From positions 1 through 7,090 of the forward strand of contig DOXU01000140.1 in the NCBI GenBank assembly GCA_003518885.1: a stretch of DNA of 7,090 nt. The letters run 5' to 3'. The translations under genes and the position numbers were made by a program. A model generated the notes under the pieces. That model did not search any database, was not told the DNA's origin, and saw nothing but the letters and a program-made list of their open reading frames with translations. Source of the DNA: Oscillospiraceae bacterium. Lineage in GTDB: Bacteria; Bacillota; Clostridia; Oscillospirales; Ethanoligenentaceae. Shown here piece after piece: positions 1-6,739 of the stretch; the first letter of the stretch is position 1; every line of letters starts with the position of its first letter.

Positions 1-942
1 GTGCATAACATGGTCACAGTGGGTGTAATTGCGAGTTTTTTGAGTTACTCTCGCCAGTTTACCCGCCCACTAAATGACGTTGCCAACATCTATAATTCCT
101 TGCAAACGGCTATTGCGGGCGCGGAGCGCATCTTTGAAGTGTTGGATACAGAAACAGAGCCAGTTGATGCAGAAAATGCGCTTGTGCTTACCCATCCGCA
201 AGGAGAAATCATTTTTGATGACGTATCCTTTGGTTACCAAAAGGATGAGCCTATTTTAAAACATGTCAATTTCCAAGCAAAGGCGGGAAGTGTGGTTGCA
301 CTCGTAGGACCTACAGGCGCAGGAAAAACGACGATTATTAGTTTGCTCAATCGATTTTATGATGTAACAGACGGGAAAATTTTGTTTGATGGGGAAGATG
401 TTCGGACCTACACGCGTGACAGTTTGCGTCGTGCATTCGGCATTGTTTTGCAGGATGCGAGCCTGAGTCCTGGTACCGTTGCGGAAAATATTCGTTACGG
501 TCGACCGGATGCTACGGATGAAGAAATCCGCACCGCGGCAAAAACCGCAGGCGCGGATAGTTTCATCACTCGTCTAGAAAAAGGGTATGATACCCAGATT
601 GACGAGCAATCACTTAGTCAAGGCCAAAGACAGATGCTAACAATTGCGCGGGCTGTTTTGGCTGATCCCCCTGTTATGATTTTGGATGAAGCGACTTCTA
701 ATGTAGATACACGTACAGAGCACCGCATTGGGGAAGCAATGCATTATCTCATGCGCGGGCGCACTTGCTTTATCATTGCGCATCGGCTGTCCACCATCCG
801 TAATGCGGATCAAATTCTGGTTATTTCGGCTGGAGAAATTGCGGAACAAGGTTCACATCAAGAGCTTTTAAAGAAAAAAGGGCTCTATGCTTCGCTGTGG
901 CAAAATCAGCTTCAATCTTCAGAAAAAATGGCCAAAAACTAA
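1..942 (+). CDS. ABC exporter, C-terminal part (end of membrane domain plus complete ATPase domain), truncated by window edge
   Basis: The frame is open from the first base, so the GTG at position 1 is just the window edge and the real start lies upstream; a full family member has about 570-620 residues. Visible residues 1-50 match the last membrane helix and linker of type I exporters (SRQFTRPLNDVAN, then AGAERIFEVLD). The ATPase domain is complete: Walker A GPTGAGKT (103-110), Q-loop Gln151, signature LSQGQ (205-209), Walker B VMILDE with catalytic Glu230, D-loop SNVD, and switch His261 in IIAHRLST. It should use ATP to export a lipid, drug or peptide across the membrane. The LSQGQRQ form is common in Gram-positive exporters that pair as heterodimers, so a partner gene upstream is plausible but not seen. 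Two oddities: the stretch between GYDT (196-199 region) and LSQGQ looks about two residues short and lacks the usual glycine, and the segment after the Q-loop reads ASLSPGTV without the usual aromatic residues. The substrate cannot be told from the sequence. Confidence 0.93.
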   Translation: MHNMVTVGVIASFLSYSRQFTRPLNDVANIYNSLQTAIAGAERIFEVLDTETEPVDAENALVLTHPQGEIIFDDVSFGYQKDEPILKHVNFQAKAGSVVALVGPTGAGKTTIISLLNRFYDVTDGKILFDGEDVRTYTRDSLRRAFGIVLQDASLSPGTVAENIRYGRPDATDEEIRTAAKTAGADSFITRLEKGYDTQIDEQSLSQGQRQMLTIARAVLADPPVMILDEATSNVDTRTEHRIGEAMHYLMRGRTCFIIAHRLSTIRNADQILVISAGEIAEQGSHQELLKKKGLYASLWQNQLQSSEKMAKN

Positions 943-946
943 TTGA

Positions 947-1624
947 TTATGCATCAGCACAATATTGTTTTCTGTAATTCTCCATGCGTTCTTTCATCTT
1001 ATCATCGATAATGACTTTTCCATCGATTTCTACGCCGTGCAAGCAGGTAATGACATCTTTAACGGTGACAAGAGGATAGGTACGGATTCCTAAATCCTCG
1101 TAGAGTTCTTGAACAGCTGTTTTGCCATGCATCCCTTTTTCCATTCGGTCGACGGAAACGATTAGCCCGGCAATTTTTACTTTGGCTTGTTCTTGCAAAA
1201 TTGGCAGTGTTTCTCGCACGGAAGTTCCAGCGGTAATCACATCTTCGGTGATAATCACGCGATCATCATCTTTCAATTTGCAGCCGACTAATTTTCCGCC
1301 TTCGCCATGATCTTTTGCTTCTTTGCGGTTGAAACAGTAGCCTACATCTTGTTTGTAAATGTTTTGCAAGGAGATTGCAGTAGCGGTTGCCAGTGGAATC
1401 CCCTTATAAGCTGGCCCGAATAAAACATCCACTTTTCCAATTTGGTCGTGAATGCACTGTGCATAGAATTCACCTAGCTTTGCAGCCTGTGCACCAGTGC
1501 CATAATTGCCCGTGTTAATGAAATAAGGGGTGTTGCGCCCACTCTTGGTTACAAAATCCCCAAAAGTTAATACACCAGAACGAACCATAAAAGTAATAAA
1601 CGCTTTTTTATCTTCCTGCGTCAT
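947..1624 (-). CDS. pyrE: Orotate phosphoribosyltransferase
   Basis: This 225-residue protein joins orotate and PRPP to give orotidine 5'-monophosphate, the fifth step of pyrimidine synthesis, in the cytoplasm as a dimer. The PRPP-binding motif VIITEDVITAGTS (123-135) is present, with Glu-Asp in place of the more familiar Asp-Asp acidic pair. The mobile catalytic loop RKEAKDHGEGG (100-110) is intact, including Lys101, Lys104 and His106, and FGPAYKGIPL (69-78) is typical of the family. Length is normal (about 210-230). The ATG start is supported by an AAAGGAGG site at 1631-1638, six bases away. It stands alone: nrdD diverges upstream and the ABC exporter converges downstream with four bases between stop codons. 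No other pyr gene is in the window. The leader from the predicted start of transcription is only about 25 bases, leaving no room for a PyrR-type attenuator. Confidence 0.96.
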   Translation of the reverse strand: MTQEDKKAFITFMVRSGVLTFGDFVTKSGRNTPYFINTGNYGTGAQAAKLGEFYAQCIHDQIGKVDVLFGPAYKGIPLATATAISLQNIYKQDVGYCFNRKEAKDHGEGGKLVGCKLKDDDRVIITEDVITAGTSVRETLPILQEQAKVKIAGLIVSVDRMEKGMHGKTAVQELYEDLGIRTYPLVTVKDVITCLHGVEIDGKVIIDDKMKERMENYRKQYCADA

Positions 1625-1655
1625 AAGAATCCTCCTTTATTTATCTGCGTTCTTT

Positions 1656-1664
1656 AGTATAGCA
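1656..1664 (-). promoter_or_regulatory. Extended -10 promoter for pyrE
   Basis: Read on the minus strand the sequence is TGCTATACT, a TGn extended -10 joined to a one-mismatch TATAAT. No good -35 hexamer is found at 16-18 bp, which fits a promoter relying on the extended -10. Transcription would start near 1649, about 25 bases before the pyrE ATG. The call rests on motif match and position only. Confidence 0.6.
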
Positions 1665-1760
1665 TATTTTTATTCGCACTGGGTTGATCTTGATGAAAAA
1701 CCTGGTGCCTTTCTTTGTCTATTTTGCCAATGGCTTTTGAAAACTTATTCAATTTTCCTC

Positions 1761-1788
1761 TTGAAAAATAGGTGAGGAATGCTATAAT
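1761..1788 (+). promoter_or_regulatory. Sigma-A type promoter for nrdDG
   Basis: TTGAAA (1761-1766), a 16-bp spacer and a perfect TATAAT (1783-1788), preceded by TGC to make an extended -10. Transcription would start near 1795, giving a leader of about 70 bases before nrdD that contains the two NrdR-like boxes. Confidence 0.8.
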
Positions 1789-1801
1789 AGTACACGCGCC
1801 T

Positions 1802-1817
1802 ATACAGTATGATGGGT
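1802..1817 (+). promoter_or_regulatory. Candidate second NrdR box (distal, degenerate)
   Basis: The 16-mer atacagtatgatgggt matches the remembered NrdR consensus at about 11 of 16 positions. It is 30 bp, about three helical turns, upstream of the better box at 1832, and NrdR sites normally come in pairs spaced about 31-32 bp. Spacing is the main support; alone the match would not be convincing. Confidence 0.4.
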
Positions 1818-1831
1818 GTCAGAGATATAAA

Positions 1832-1847
1832 ACACAATATATAGTTG
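1832..1847 (+). promoter_or_regulatory. NrdR box (proximal)
   Basis: The 16-mer acacaatatatagttg agrees at 14 of 16 positions with the NrdR consensus as I remember it (acaCwAtATaTwGtgt), including all the central conserved positions. NrdR is the zinc-finger/ATP-cone repressor that senses dATP and controls ribonucleotide reductase genes. The box lies 19 bases before the nrdD start codon and about 37 bases after the predicted transcription start, in front of the expected target operon. Confidence 0.75.
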
Positions 1848-1866
1848 TTTTGCGAAAGGGAAGTTC

Positions 1867-4209
1867 ATGATAACAAGAATTAAAAAACGGGATGGACGGG
1901 AGACTCCATTCAATATTGAGAAGATTGCAAATGCCATTTTCAAGGCAGCACAGGCAAGTGGTGGCAACGATTATGAGCAGGCTATGAATTTGGCCAGTAA
2001 GGTAACGGAGCGCATTGAGGCCAAGGGTGAGCAAGTGCCTAGCGTAGAAGATATTCAAGATATAGTTGAGCAAATTTTAATAGAGACAGAACATGTTCGG
2101 ACAGCTAAAGCGTATATCTTGTATCGTGCTAACCGCACTCGCGTACGGGACATGAATACAAAGTTAATGAAGATCTATGAGGATTTGACCTTTAAATCCT
2201 CCTTGGATAACGATTTAAAACGAGAAAACGCCAATATCGACGGGGATACGGCGATGGGAACCATGTTGAAATATGGTTCAGAGGGAGCCAAACAGTTCTA
2301 TGATATGTTTGTCCTAAAACCAGAGCATGCGAAAGCGCATCGCGAAGGGGATATTCATATTCATGACCTCGATTTTCTCACGCTGACAACAACTTGCTGC
2401 CAGATCGATCTGGTTAAGCTATTTGATCAGGGATTTTGTACAGGGCATGGCTTTTTAAGAGAACCGAATGATATTAGCAGTTATACGGCGTTGGCTTGCA
2501 TTGCAATTCAGTCTAATCAGAATGACCAACATGGTGGGCAGAGCGTCCCTAATTTTGATTATGCCATGGCAATTGGGGTGAAAAAGACCTTTGTAAAACG
2601 GTATCAGCAAAATATGGTGCGTGCATTTGAATTACTTGCAGGGGATGAAGAAGCAGCAGAAAAAGTAGAGACGGTCACGTCCCAACTAAAGCAAAAGAAA
2701 CTTCTGCCGTTATTAGATAATTCTAATGATTATGAAAAAATGGCAGCGGATCTTTTGGCTGAATATTATCCACGCGAAACGGTGAAAAAAGCATTACTCT
2801 ATACACGTAAAGAGGCCGTCAAGGAAACAGACAGGGCGACTTATCAGGCGATGGAAGCCTTTATTCATAATTTGAATACCATGCATAGCCGTGCTGGTGC
2901 ACAGATTCCATTCTCTTCTATTAATTACGGAATGGATACCTCACCTGAAGCCAGGCTTGCCATTAAAAATTTATTGTTGGCAACAGAAGCGGGACTGGGT
3001 AATGGAGAAACCCCGATTTTTCCCATTCAGATTTTCCGCGTAAAAGAAGGCGTAAGCTATAACAAAGGGGATCCAAATTACGATTTGTTCCGCTTGTCTT
3101 GTCGTGTAAGTGCCAAACGGATGTTCCCGAACTTCTCCTTTATGGATTCCCCTTACAATCTTAAGTATTATAAAAAAGGGCATCCAGAGACAGAGATGGC
3201 TTATATGGGCTGTCGTACACGCGTTGGTTCCGATATTACGGACCCAGAGCATGAAGTCATCAATGGCCGTGGTAATTTGAGTTTTACTTCTGTCAATTTG
3301 CCCCGCCTTGCTATTTGCAGCCATGGAAATGTAGATGCATTTTTCCAGTCACTAGATAAAGAAATTGATCTGGTTATTGAGCAGCTTTTGCATCGATTCG
3401 AGATTCAGGGCCGGAAAAGGGTGCGTAATTTCCCGTTTATGATGGGACAAGGAATTTGGCTTGGTTCTGAAAATCTGGAGGCAGATGATGAAGTGCGTGA
3501 AGTGTTAAAACACGGAACGTTAACGCTTGGGTTTATTGGTTTGGCAGAATGCTTAAAATCCTTGATTGGGAAACATCACGGTGAGTCAGAAGAAGCGCAG
3601 AAATTGGGCTTGCGTATCGTGGGTTACATGCGAAAACGTATGGATGAAGCAACGCAAAAATATCAACTCAATTTTTCTTTGATTGCAACACCTGCAGAAG
3701 GGCTTTCCGGCCGTTTTGTGCGGATGGATAAAGAACGTTTTGGTGTTGTTGAAGGCGTAACAGATCGCGAGTACTACACAAATTCCTTCCATGTACCTGT
3801 TTACTATCCCATTAATGCATTTCGTAAAATCCAGCTGGAAGGACCTTATCATGAGTTGACCAATGGCGGACATATTACTTATGTTGAGCTGGATGGGGAT
3901 CCCACACAAAATCTAGATGCTTTTGAAGCAGTTGTTCGTTGTATGAAGGAAAGTAACATCGGATACGGAGCTATCAATCATCCGGTGGATCGTGACCCAG
4001 TTTGTGGGTTTACTGGCATCATTGGAGATCGTTGTCCTCAGTGCCATCGTGAAGAAGATGAGGCCCATCCATTCGAGCGGATCCGTCGTATCACGGGGTA
4101 TTTGGTTGGCACATTGGATCGTTTTAATGACGCAAAACGTGCCGAAGAGCGTGACCGTGTTAAACATATGGATTGTGGTGGCACATCACGAGAGATGGAG
4201 AACCTGTGA
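1867..4209 (+). CDS. nrdD: Anaerobic (class III) ribonucleoside-triphosphate reductase, catalytic subunit
   Basis: A 780-residue glycyl-radical enzyme that reduces ribonucleoside triphosphates to deoxyribonucleotides without oxygen. Residues 1-92 form an ATP-cone, the dATP/ATP activity switch (starting ITRIKKRDGRETPFN). The barrel follows, with HIHDLDF (164-170) leading to the cysteine pair Cys177-Cys178, one of which should be the thiyl-radical residue, and MGCRTRVGSD with Cys449 as the other active-site cysteine. The radical glycine is Gly744 in RITGYLVGTLDRFN. The zinc-binding region before it (about 706-728) shows only Cys713, Cys723 and Cys726; the place where many relatives have the first cysteine is Asp710. 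A further cysteine, Cys770, sits in the tail. The start is set by GAAAGGGA at 1854-1861, five bases ahead of ATG. It is co-transcribed with nrdG, with overlapping stop and start, and is likely repressed by NrdR through the boxes upstream. Length and motifs are normal for a full ATP-cone NrdD. Confidence 0.97.
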   Translation: MITRIKKRDGRETPFNIEKIANAIFKAAQASGGNDYEQAMNLASKVTERIEAKGEQVPSVEDIQDIVEQILIETEHVRTAKAYILYRANRTRVRDMNTKLMKIYEDLTFKSSLDNDLKRENANIDGDTAMGTMLKYGSEGAKQFYDMFVLKPEHAKAHREGDIHIHDLDFLTLTTTCCQIDLVKLFDQGFCTGHGFLREPNDISSYTALACIAIQSNQNDQHGGQSVPNFDYAMAIGVKKTFVKRYQQNMVRAFELLAGDEEAAEKVETVTSQLKQKKLLPLLDNSNDYEKMAADLLAEYYPRETVKKALLYTRKEAVKETDRATYQAMEAFIHNLNTMHSRAGAQIPFSSINYGMDTSPEARLAIKNLLLATEAGLGNGETPIFPIQIFRVKEGVSYNKGDPNYDLFRLSCRVSAKRMFPNFSFMDSPYNLKYYKKGHPETEMAYMGCRTRVGSDITDPEHEVINGRGNLSFTSVNLPRLAICSHGNVDAFFQSLDKEIDLVIEQLLHRFEIQGRKRVRNFPFMMGQGIWLGSENLEADDEVREVLKHGTLTLGFIGLAECLKSLIGKHHGESEEAQKLGLRIVGYMRKRMDEATQKYQLNFSLIATPAEGLSGRFVRMDKERFGVVEGVTDREYYTNSFHVPVYYPINAFRKIQLEGPYHELTNGGHITYVELDGDPTQNLDAFEAVVRCMKESNIGYGAINHPVDRDPVCGFTGIIGDRCPQCHREEDEAHPFERIRRITGYLVGTLDRFNDAKRAEERDRVKHMDCGGTSREMENL

Positions 4210-4718
4210 GTACACCATTATTGCTTGCCGGTGTTGTAAGAGAATCGATTGTGGATGGGCCGGGTATTCGCTTTGTTGTGTTTGCTCAAGGGTGTCCTCA
4301 TCATTGCCAAGATTGTCAAAATGCGCAGACATGGCCGTTTGAGGGCGGCAATGAAGTGTCGCCTCAGAAGGTTTTGGATGAAATGCATGAAAATCCATTG
4401 CTTGCTGGTTTGACGCTGAGCGGGGGAGAGCCGTTTTGTCAAAGCGAAGCGATGGCCGATCTAGCAGAAGCAGCAAAGGCTGTTGGTTATTCTGTTTGGG
4501 CATATACCGGTTATTTGTTCGAGGAATTGCGGAAAATGTCAGCGGAAGAGTCCGCGGTGCGTCGCCTTTTGCAGGCAGTGGATGTTTTGGTAGATGGCCG
4601 TTTTGAACGAGAAAAGATGAGTTATGATCTGCTCTTTAGGGGCTCATCTAATCAGCGTTTGCTGGATGTTCCGGCATCACTTCAGGCAAAAATTCCAATA
4701 GAGAAACAAATGGGGTGA
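4206..4718 (+). CDS. nrdG: Anaerobic ribonucleoside-triphosphate reductase activating protein (radical SAM)
   Basis: A 170-residue radical SAM activase. It binds a [4Fe-4S] cluster through CX3CX2C (Cys30, Cys34, Cys37) and cleaves SAM to place the radical on Gly744 of NrdD. Other family marks are ESIVDGPGIRFVVFAQGC at 13-30, TLSGGEP (70-76, the GGE SAM-binding motif), LVDGRF (128-133) and RGSSNQR (145-151). Length is usual for NrdG. I chose the GTG at 4206 over the in-frame ATG at 4173: the GTG overlaps the nrdD stop as GTGA, has GGAG at 4197-4200 five bases ahead, and gives a normal N-terminus, whereas the earlier ATG would add 11 residues read through the nrdD end. The overlap suggests translational coupling, matching the need for activase with reductase. 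A strong hairpin terminator follows 63 bases after the stop. Confidence 0.96.
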   Translation: MSTPLLLAGVVRESIVDGPGIRFVVFAQGCPHHCQDCQNAQTWPFEGGNEVSPQKVLDEMHENPLLAGLTLSGGEPFCQSEAMADLAEAAKAVGYSVWAYTGYLFEELRKMSAEESAVRRLLQAVDVLVDGRFEREKMSYDLLFRGSSNQRLLDVPASLQAKIPIEKQMG

Positions 4719-4781
4719 GAAATCCTCATCGCTATAAGTTTGCACCTTTATGTAGAACAGCGAAAGCTCTTCGCATGATGA

Positions 4782-4823
4782 AAAGAACCCCCGTACACCC
4801 AAAATGGTGTACGGGGGTTCTTT
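4782..4823. terminator. Bidirectional rho-independent terminator between nrdG and the unknown minus-strand gene
   Basis: A perfect 18-bp stem (4782-4799 with 4806-4823) closes a six-base loop (CAAAAT) and has a GC-rich core, CCCCCGTACACC. The plus-strand side is followed by a T-rich run (tttctt) and the other side has an A-rich flank, so it can act for nrdG and for the convergent gene ending at 4843. A smaller 5-bp hairpin, GCGAA/TTCGC at 4760-4774, precedes it and has no assigned role. Confidence 0.9.
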
Positions 4824-4842
4824 CTTGTTGGGACAGAAAAGG

Positions 4843-5184
4843 CTAGGCTTCTGTGTGTATAAGATCAGATAGTTCGTGCGATTTGCATACGCTGACGCAA
4901 CCCAATTCTCCTGCTAAGACGTCGCATATTCGCCGTGTCTGTTCATCCATGTTATCGTCGATGAGGATGATAGCAGGCGTACTTTTGGTGCGTCGTTCTC
5001 TTGCAGTAAATGCTAAAGCCCGTACAATGTATTCGACTTTCTCATCCCCTCCGCGAACTCGTACCATATAAGTGACACGTTCCGCTGGCGGTGCCAAGAA
5101 AATTTGCAGACCACCTCGGATTAGCTCACTGACTCCCAGCAGGGCGAGAAAAGCAATTCCAATGCCGGTGATAATCTGAAACAT
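4843..5184 (-). CDS. Small membrane-anchored protein of unknown function
   Basis: I do not recognise a named family. The protein has 113 residues. Residues 3-31 are a hydrophobic stretch (FQIITGIGIAFLALLG onward) long enough for one membrane helix, though it carries Glu20 and Arg23 near its end. There is no cleavage site after it, and the positive RxRGG and RERR segments that follow suggest the rest stays in the cytoplasm. The soluble part reads as strand (RVTYMVRVRG, 37-46), helix (KVEYIVRALAFTARERR), strand AIILIDDNMD (71-80), helix (EQTRRICDVLAGEL), strand CVSVC, a small alpha/beta fold with an acidic IDD turn. I start at ATG 5184, six bases after AGAGGGAG (5191-5198); the in-frame TTG at 5190 touches that site and would be too close. 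The gene faces nrdG across a shared terminator and lies downstream of metK on the same strand, but a metK terminator separates them. No clear promoter was found in 5191-5324. Real gene status rests on the ribosome binding site, ordered fold pattern and a snug fit between terminators. Confidence 0.8.
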   Translation of the reverse strand: MFQIITGIGIAFLALLGVSELIRGGLQIFLAPPAERVTYMVRVRGGDEKVEYIVRALAFTARERRTKSTPAIILIDDNMDEQTRRICDVLAGELGCVSVCKSHELSDLIHTEA

Positions 5185-5324
5185 ATCCAACTCCCTCTGT
5201 TTTATCCTATGTACTGTAGGAAAGAATGGTGAAATACCCTAATATGGAAGAAAAACAGGGCTTAAGGAGTAGGAGAGAGGGGCTAGAAAGCCTTCTTATT
5301 CGTTTAATTAAGCTCTAAAAGGAC

Positions 5325-5360
5325 AAAAAACCCCCACCCAAAGAGAGATGGGTGGAGGTT
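5325..5360 (-). terminator. Rho-independent terminator of metK
   Basis: On the minus strand AACCTCCACCCA (5360-5349) pairs with TGGGTGGGGGTT (5340-5329) over 12 bp with one G-U pair, an eight-base loop, and a run of six T (5330-5325). It begins 15 bases after the metK stop. The remaining gap, 5191-5324, holds the ribosome binding site of the unknown gene and otherwise nothing I can assign. Confidence 0.9.
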
Positions 5361-5375
5361 GAAAATATGTTCTGA

Positions 5376-6563
5376 TTAAGCCTGGGCAGCTTTTTTAAGG
5401 ACTTCAGCCATGTCTGTTTTTTCAAAGCTGACGTTCAAATCTTCGCGTCCCATATGACCATAAGCGGCCAGTTTACGGAAAATTGGTTTACGCAAATCAA
5501 GTTTTTTAATGATTGCAGCCGGGCGAAGATCAAAATGCTTTGTCACCAATTCTTGAATCTTGGATTCAGGAATTTTACAGGTGCCAAAGGTGTCTACCAA
5601 GATGGAGACAGGATTGGCAACGCCAATCGCATAGGCAATCTCTACTTCACATTTGTCGGCAAGACCAGCAGCTACGATGTTCTTAGCCACATAACGGGCG
5701 GCATACGCGCCGGAGCGGTCAACTTTTGTTGGATCTTTTCCGGAGAATGCGCCGCCGCCGTGGCGGGCATATCCACCATAGGTATCGACGATGATTTTAC
5801 GACCGGTAAGACCAGTATCACCTGCAGGTCCGCCAAGAACAAAACGACCTGTTGGGTTAATAAAGAAGCGTGTCTTGGCATCCAACAGATTTGCAGGAAT
5901 GATTGGATTAATGACATGATTGATAATGTCATCATGAATCTGTTCCAATGAAACATCGGGATCATGTTGTGCTGAGACGACGATTGTGTCCACACGAACG
6001 GGACGTCCATCTTCATATTCGACGGTTACCTGTGTTTTGCCATCAGGACGCAAGTAGCTTAACTCGCCGGATTTACGTACATCGGTCAGCTTGCGTGCCA
6101 ATTTGTGTGCCAAAGAAATTGGTAGCGGCATCAGTTCTGGGGTCTCATTACAAGCAAACCCGAACATCATGCCCTGATCTCCGGCACCGATGTCTGCATC
6201 GGTGTCAACGCTATCACCACGTGTTTCTAAGGCAACGTCTACGCCCGCAGCGATATCGGGGGACTGTTCATCAATCGCAGTTAGAACGGAACAGGTGTCG
6301 CAATCCAAACCAAATTTCGCGCGGGTGTATCCGATTTCACGAATTGTGTTACGGACTACTTTAGGAATGTCAACATAACAATCCGTACTGATTTCGCCAG
6401 CCACAAGGATCATGCCTGTTGTTGCAAAGGTTTCGCAAGCAACACGTGCCGTTGGATCTTGTGAAATAATTTCGTCCAGAACCGCATCGGAAATCTGGTC
6501 ACAGACTTTATCTGGATGCCCCTCTGTTACAGACTCTGATGTGAAGTAGCTTTTTGTAGCCAT
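5376..6563 (-). CDS. metK: S-adenosylmethionine synthetase (methionine adenosyltransferase)
   Basis: A 395-residue cytoplasmic enzyme that makes S-adenosylmethionine from methionine and ATP, releasing phosphate and diphosphate; it works as a tetramer with Mg and K ions. Family motifs run in order: [22 protein letters not shown] (starting at residue 9, with the ATP-site His16 and Asp18 in GHPDK), [14 protein letters not shown] (124-137), [14 protein letters not shown] (244-257), and the glycine-rich phosphate loop [16 protein letters not shown] (269-284). Length is normal (380-400). ATG 6563 has AAGGAGG at 6571-6577, seven bases ahead. It appears monocistronic, with a terminator 15 bases past the stop. 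Control is through the SAM-I riboswitch in its leader, so the product shuts off its own gene. The SAM made here is also the cosubstrate of the neighbouring NrdG. Confidence 0.98.
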   Translation of the reverse strand: MATKSYFTSESVTEGHPDKVCDQISDAVLDEIISQDPTARVACETFATTGMILVAGEISTDCYVDIPKVVRNTIREIGYTRAKFGLDCDTCSVLTAIDEQSPDIAAGVDVALETRGDSVDTDADIGAGDQGMMFGFACNETPELMPLPISLAHKLARKLTDVRKSGELSYLRPDGKTQVTVEYEDGRPVRVDTIVVSAQHDPDVSLEQIHDDIINHVINPIIPANLLDAKTRFFINPTGRFVLGGPAGDTGLTGRKIIVDTYGGYARHGGGAFSGKDPTKVDRSGAYAARYVAKNIVAAGLADKCEVEIAYAIGVANPVSILVDTFGTCKIPESKIQELVTKHFDLRPAAIIKKLDLRKPIFRKLAAYGHMGREDLNVSFEKTDMAEVLKKAAQA

Positions 6564-6596
6564 ATGTTTTCCTCCTTGGTAAATGCCATTTGATAG

Positions 6597-6624
6597 AAAA
6601 CCCCCCGGCCATTAAACCGGAGGG
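6597..6624 (-). terminator. Riboswitch-controlled terminator upstream of metK
   Basis: On the minus strand CCCTCCGG (6624-6617) pairs with CCGGGGGG (6608-6601) over 8 bp with one G-U pair and an eight-base loop, followed by TTTTCT. It lies 14 bases past the 3' strand of P1 and 33 bases before the metK ATG, the usual place for the expression platform of a transcription-terminating S-box. The T run is short, only four before a C. Confidence 0.85.
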
Positions 6625-6638
6625 CGTTACCATCAATT

Positions 6639-6739
6639 CCTCATCTGCGCGGTGAGTACACCCGCAGGAATTGGCACCTTGCTTTTTATGCAGGTTGCCG
6701 GGCTTCATAGGGCCTTTCCCTCCGCCGCTCTCGATAAGG
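6639..6739 (-). promoter_or_regulatory. SAM-I (S-box) riboswitch aptamer controlling metK
   Basis: The minus strand carries the S-box core almost letter for letter: TTATCGAGAG, then GGCGGAGGGA, GGCCC, TGAAGCCCGGCAACC, and GGTGCCAATTCC. P1 forms between CCTTATC (6739-6733) and GATGAGG (6645-6639). P3 carries AACCTGC/GCAAGGT around an A-rich loop, and P4 is CTGCGGGTG/CACCGCGCAG (about 6646-6667) with a TACT loop. SAM binding should stabilise P1 and let the downstream terminator at 6597-6624 form, lowering metK transcription when SAM is plentiful. Its place in the leader of a SAM synthetase gene fits exactly. The antiterminator is not obvious: P1 GAGG can pair CCTC of the terminator, but only over four bases. 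Confidence 0.96.

Noticed and set aside
1530..1775. 81-codon plus-strand frame over the pyrE start and the pyrE-nrdD gap
   Set aside because: It overlaps pyrE on the other strand and runs into the nrdD -35 region. Its hydrophobic look comes from T-rich DNA, and there is no ribosome binding site.
2971..4167. Minus-strand frames antisense to nrdD (117, 107 and 84 codons)
   Set aside because: Opposite an intact nrdD, with compositions rich in Cys and His typical of reversed coding sequence, and no start signals.
4173..4205. Earlier in-frame ATG for nrdG at 4173
   Set aside because: It would add 11 residues unlike the family and lacks a proper ribosome binding site; the GTG at 4206 has GGAG at good spacing and a GTGA overlap with the nrdD stop.
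4719..4781. Possible small RNA or extra gene between nrdG and its terminator
   Set aside because: Only a 5-bp hairpin (4760-4774) is present; there is no promoter and no frame of useful length.
5185..5190. TTG start at 5190 for the small membrane protein
   Set aside because: The AGAGGGAG site ends at 5191, directly against the TTG. The ATG at 5184 has a six-base spacer.
5454..6364. Long plus-strand frames antisense to metK (165 and 138 codons)
   Set aside because: They lie opposite a fully conserved gene, have no family features or ribosome binding sites, and are expected shadows of its codon use.
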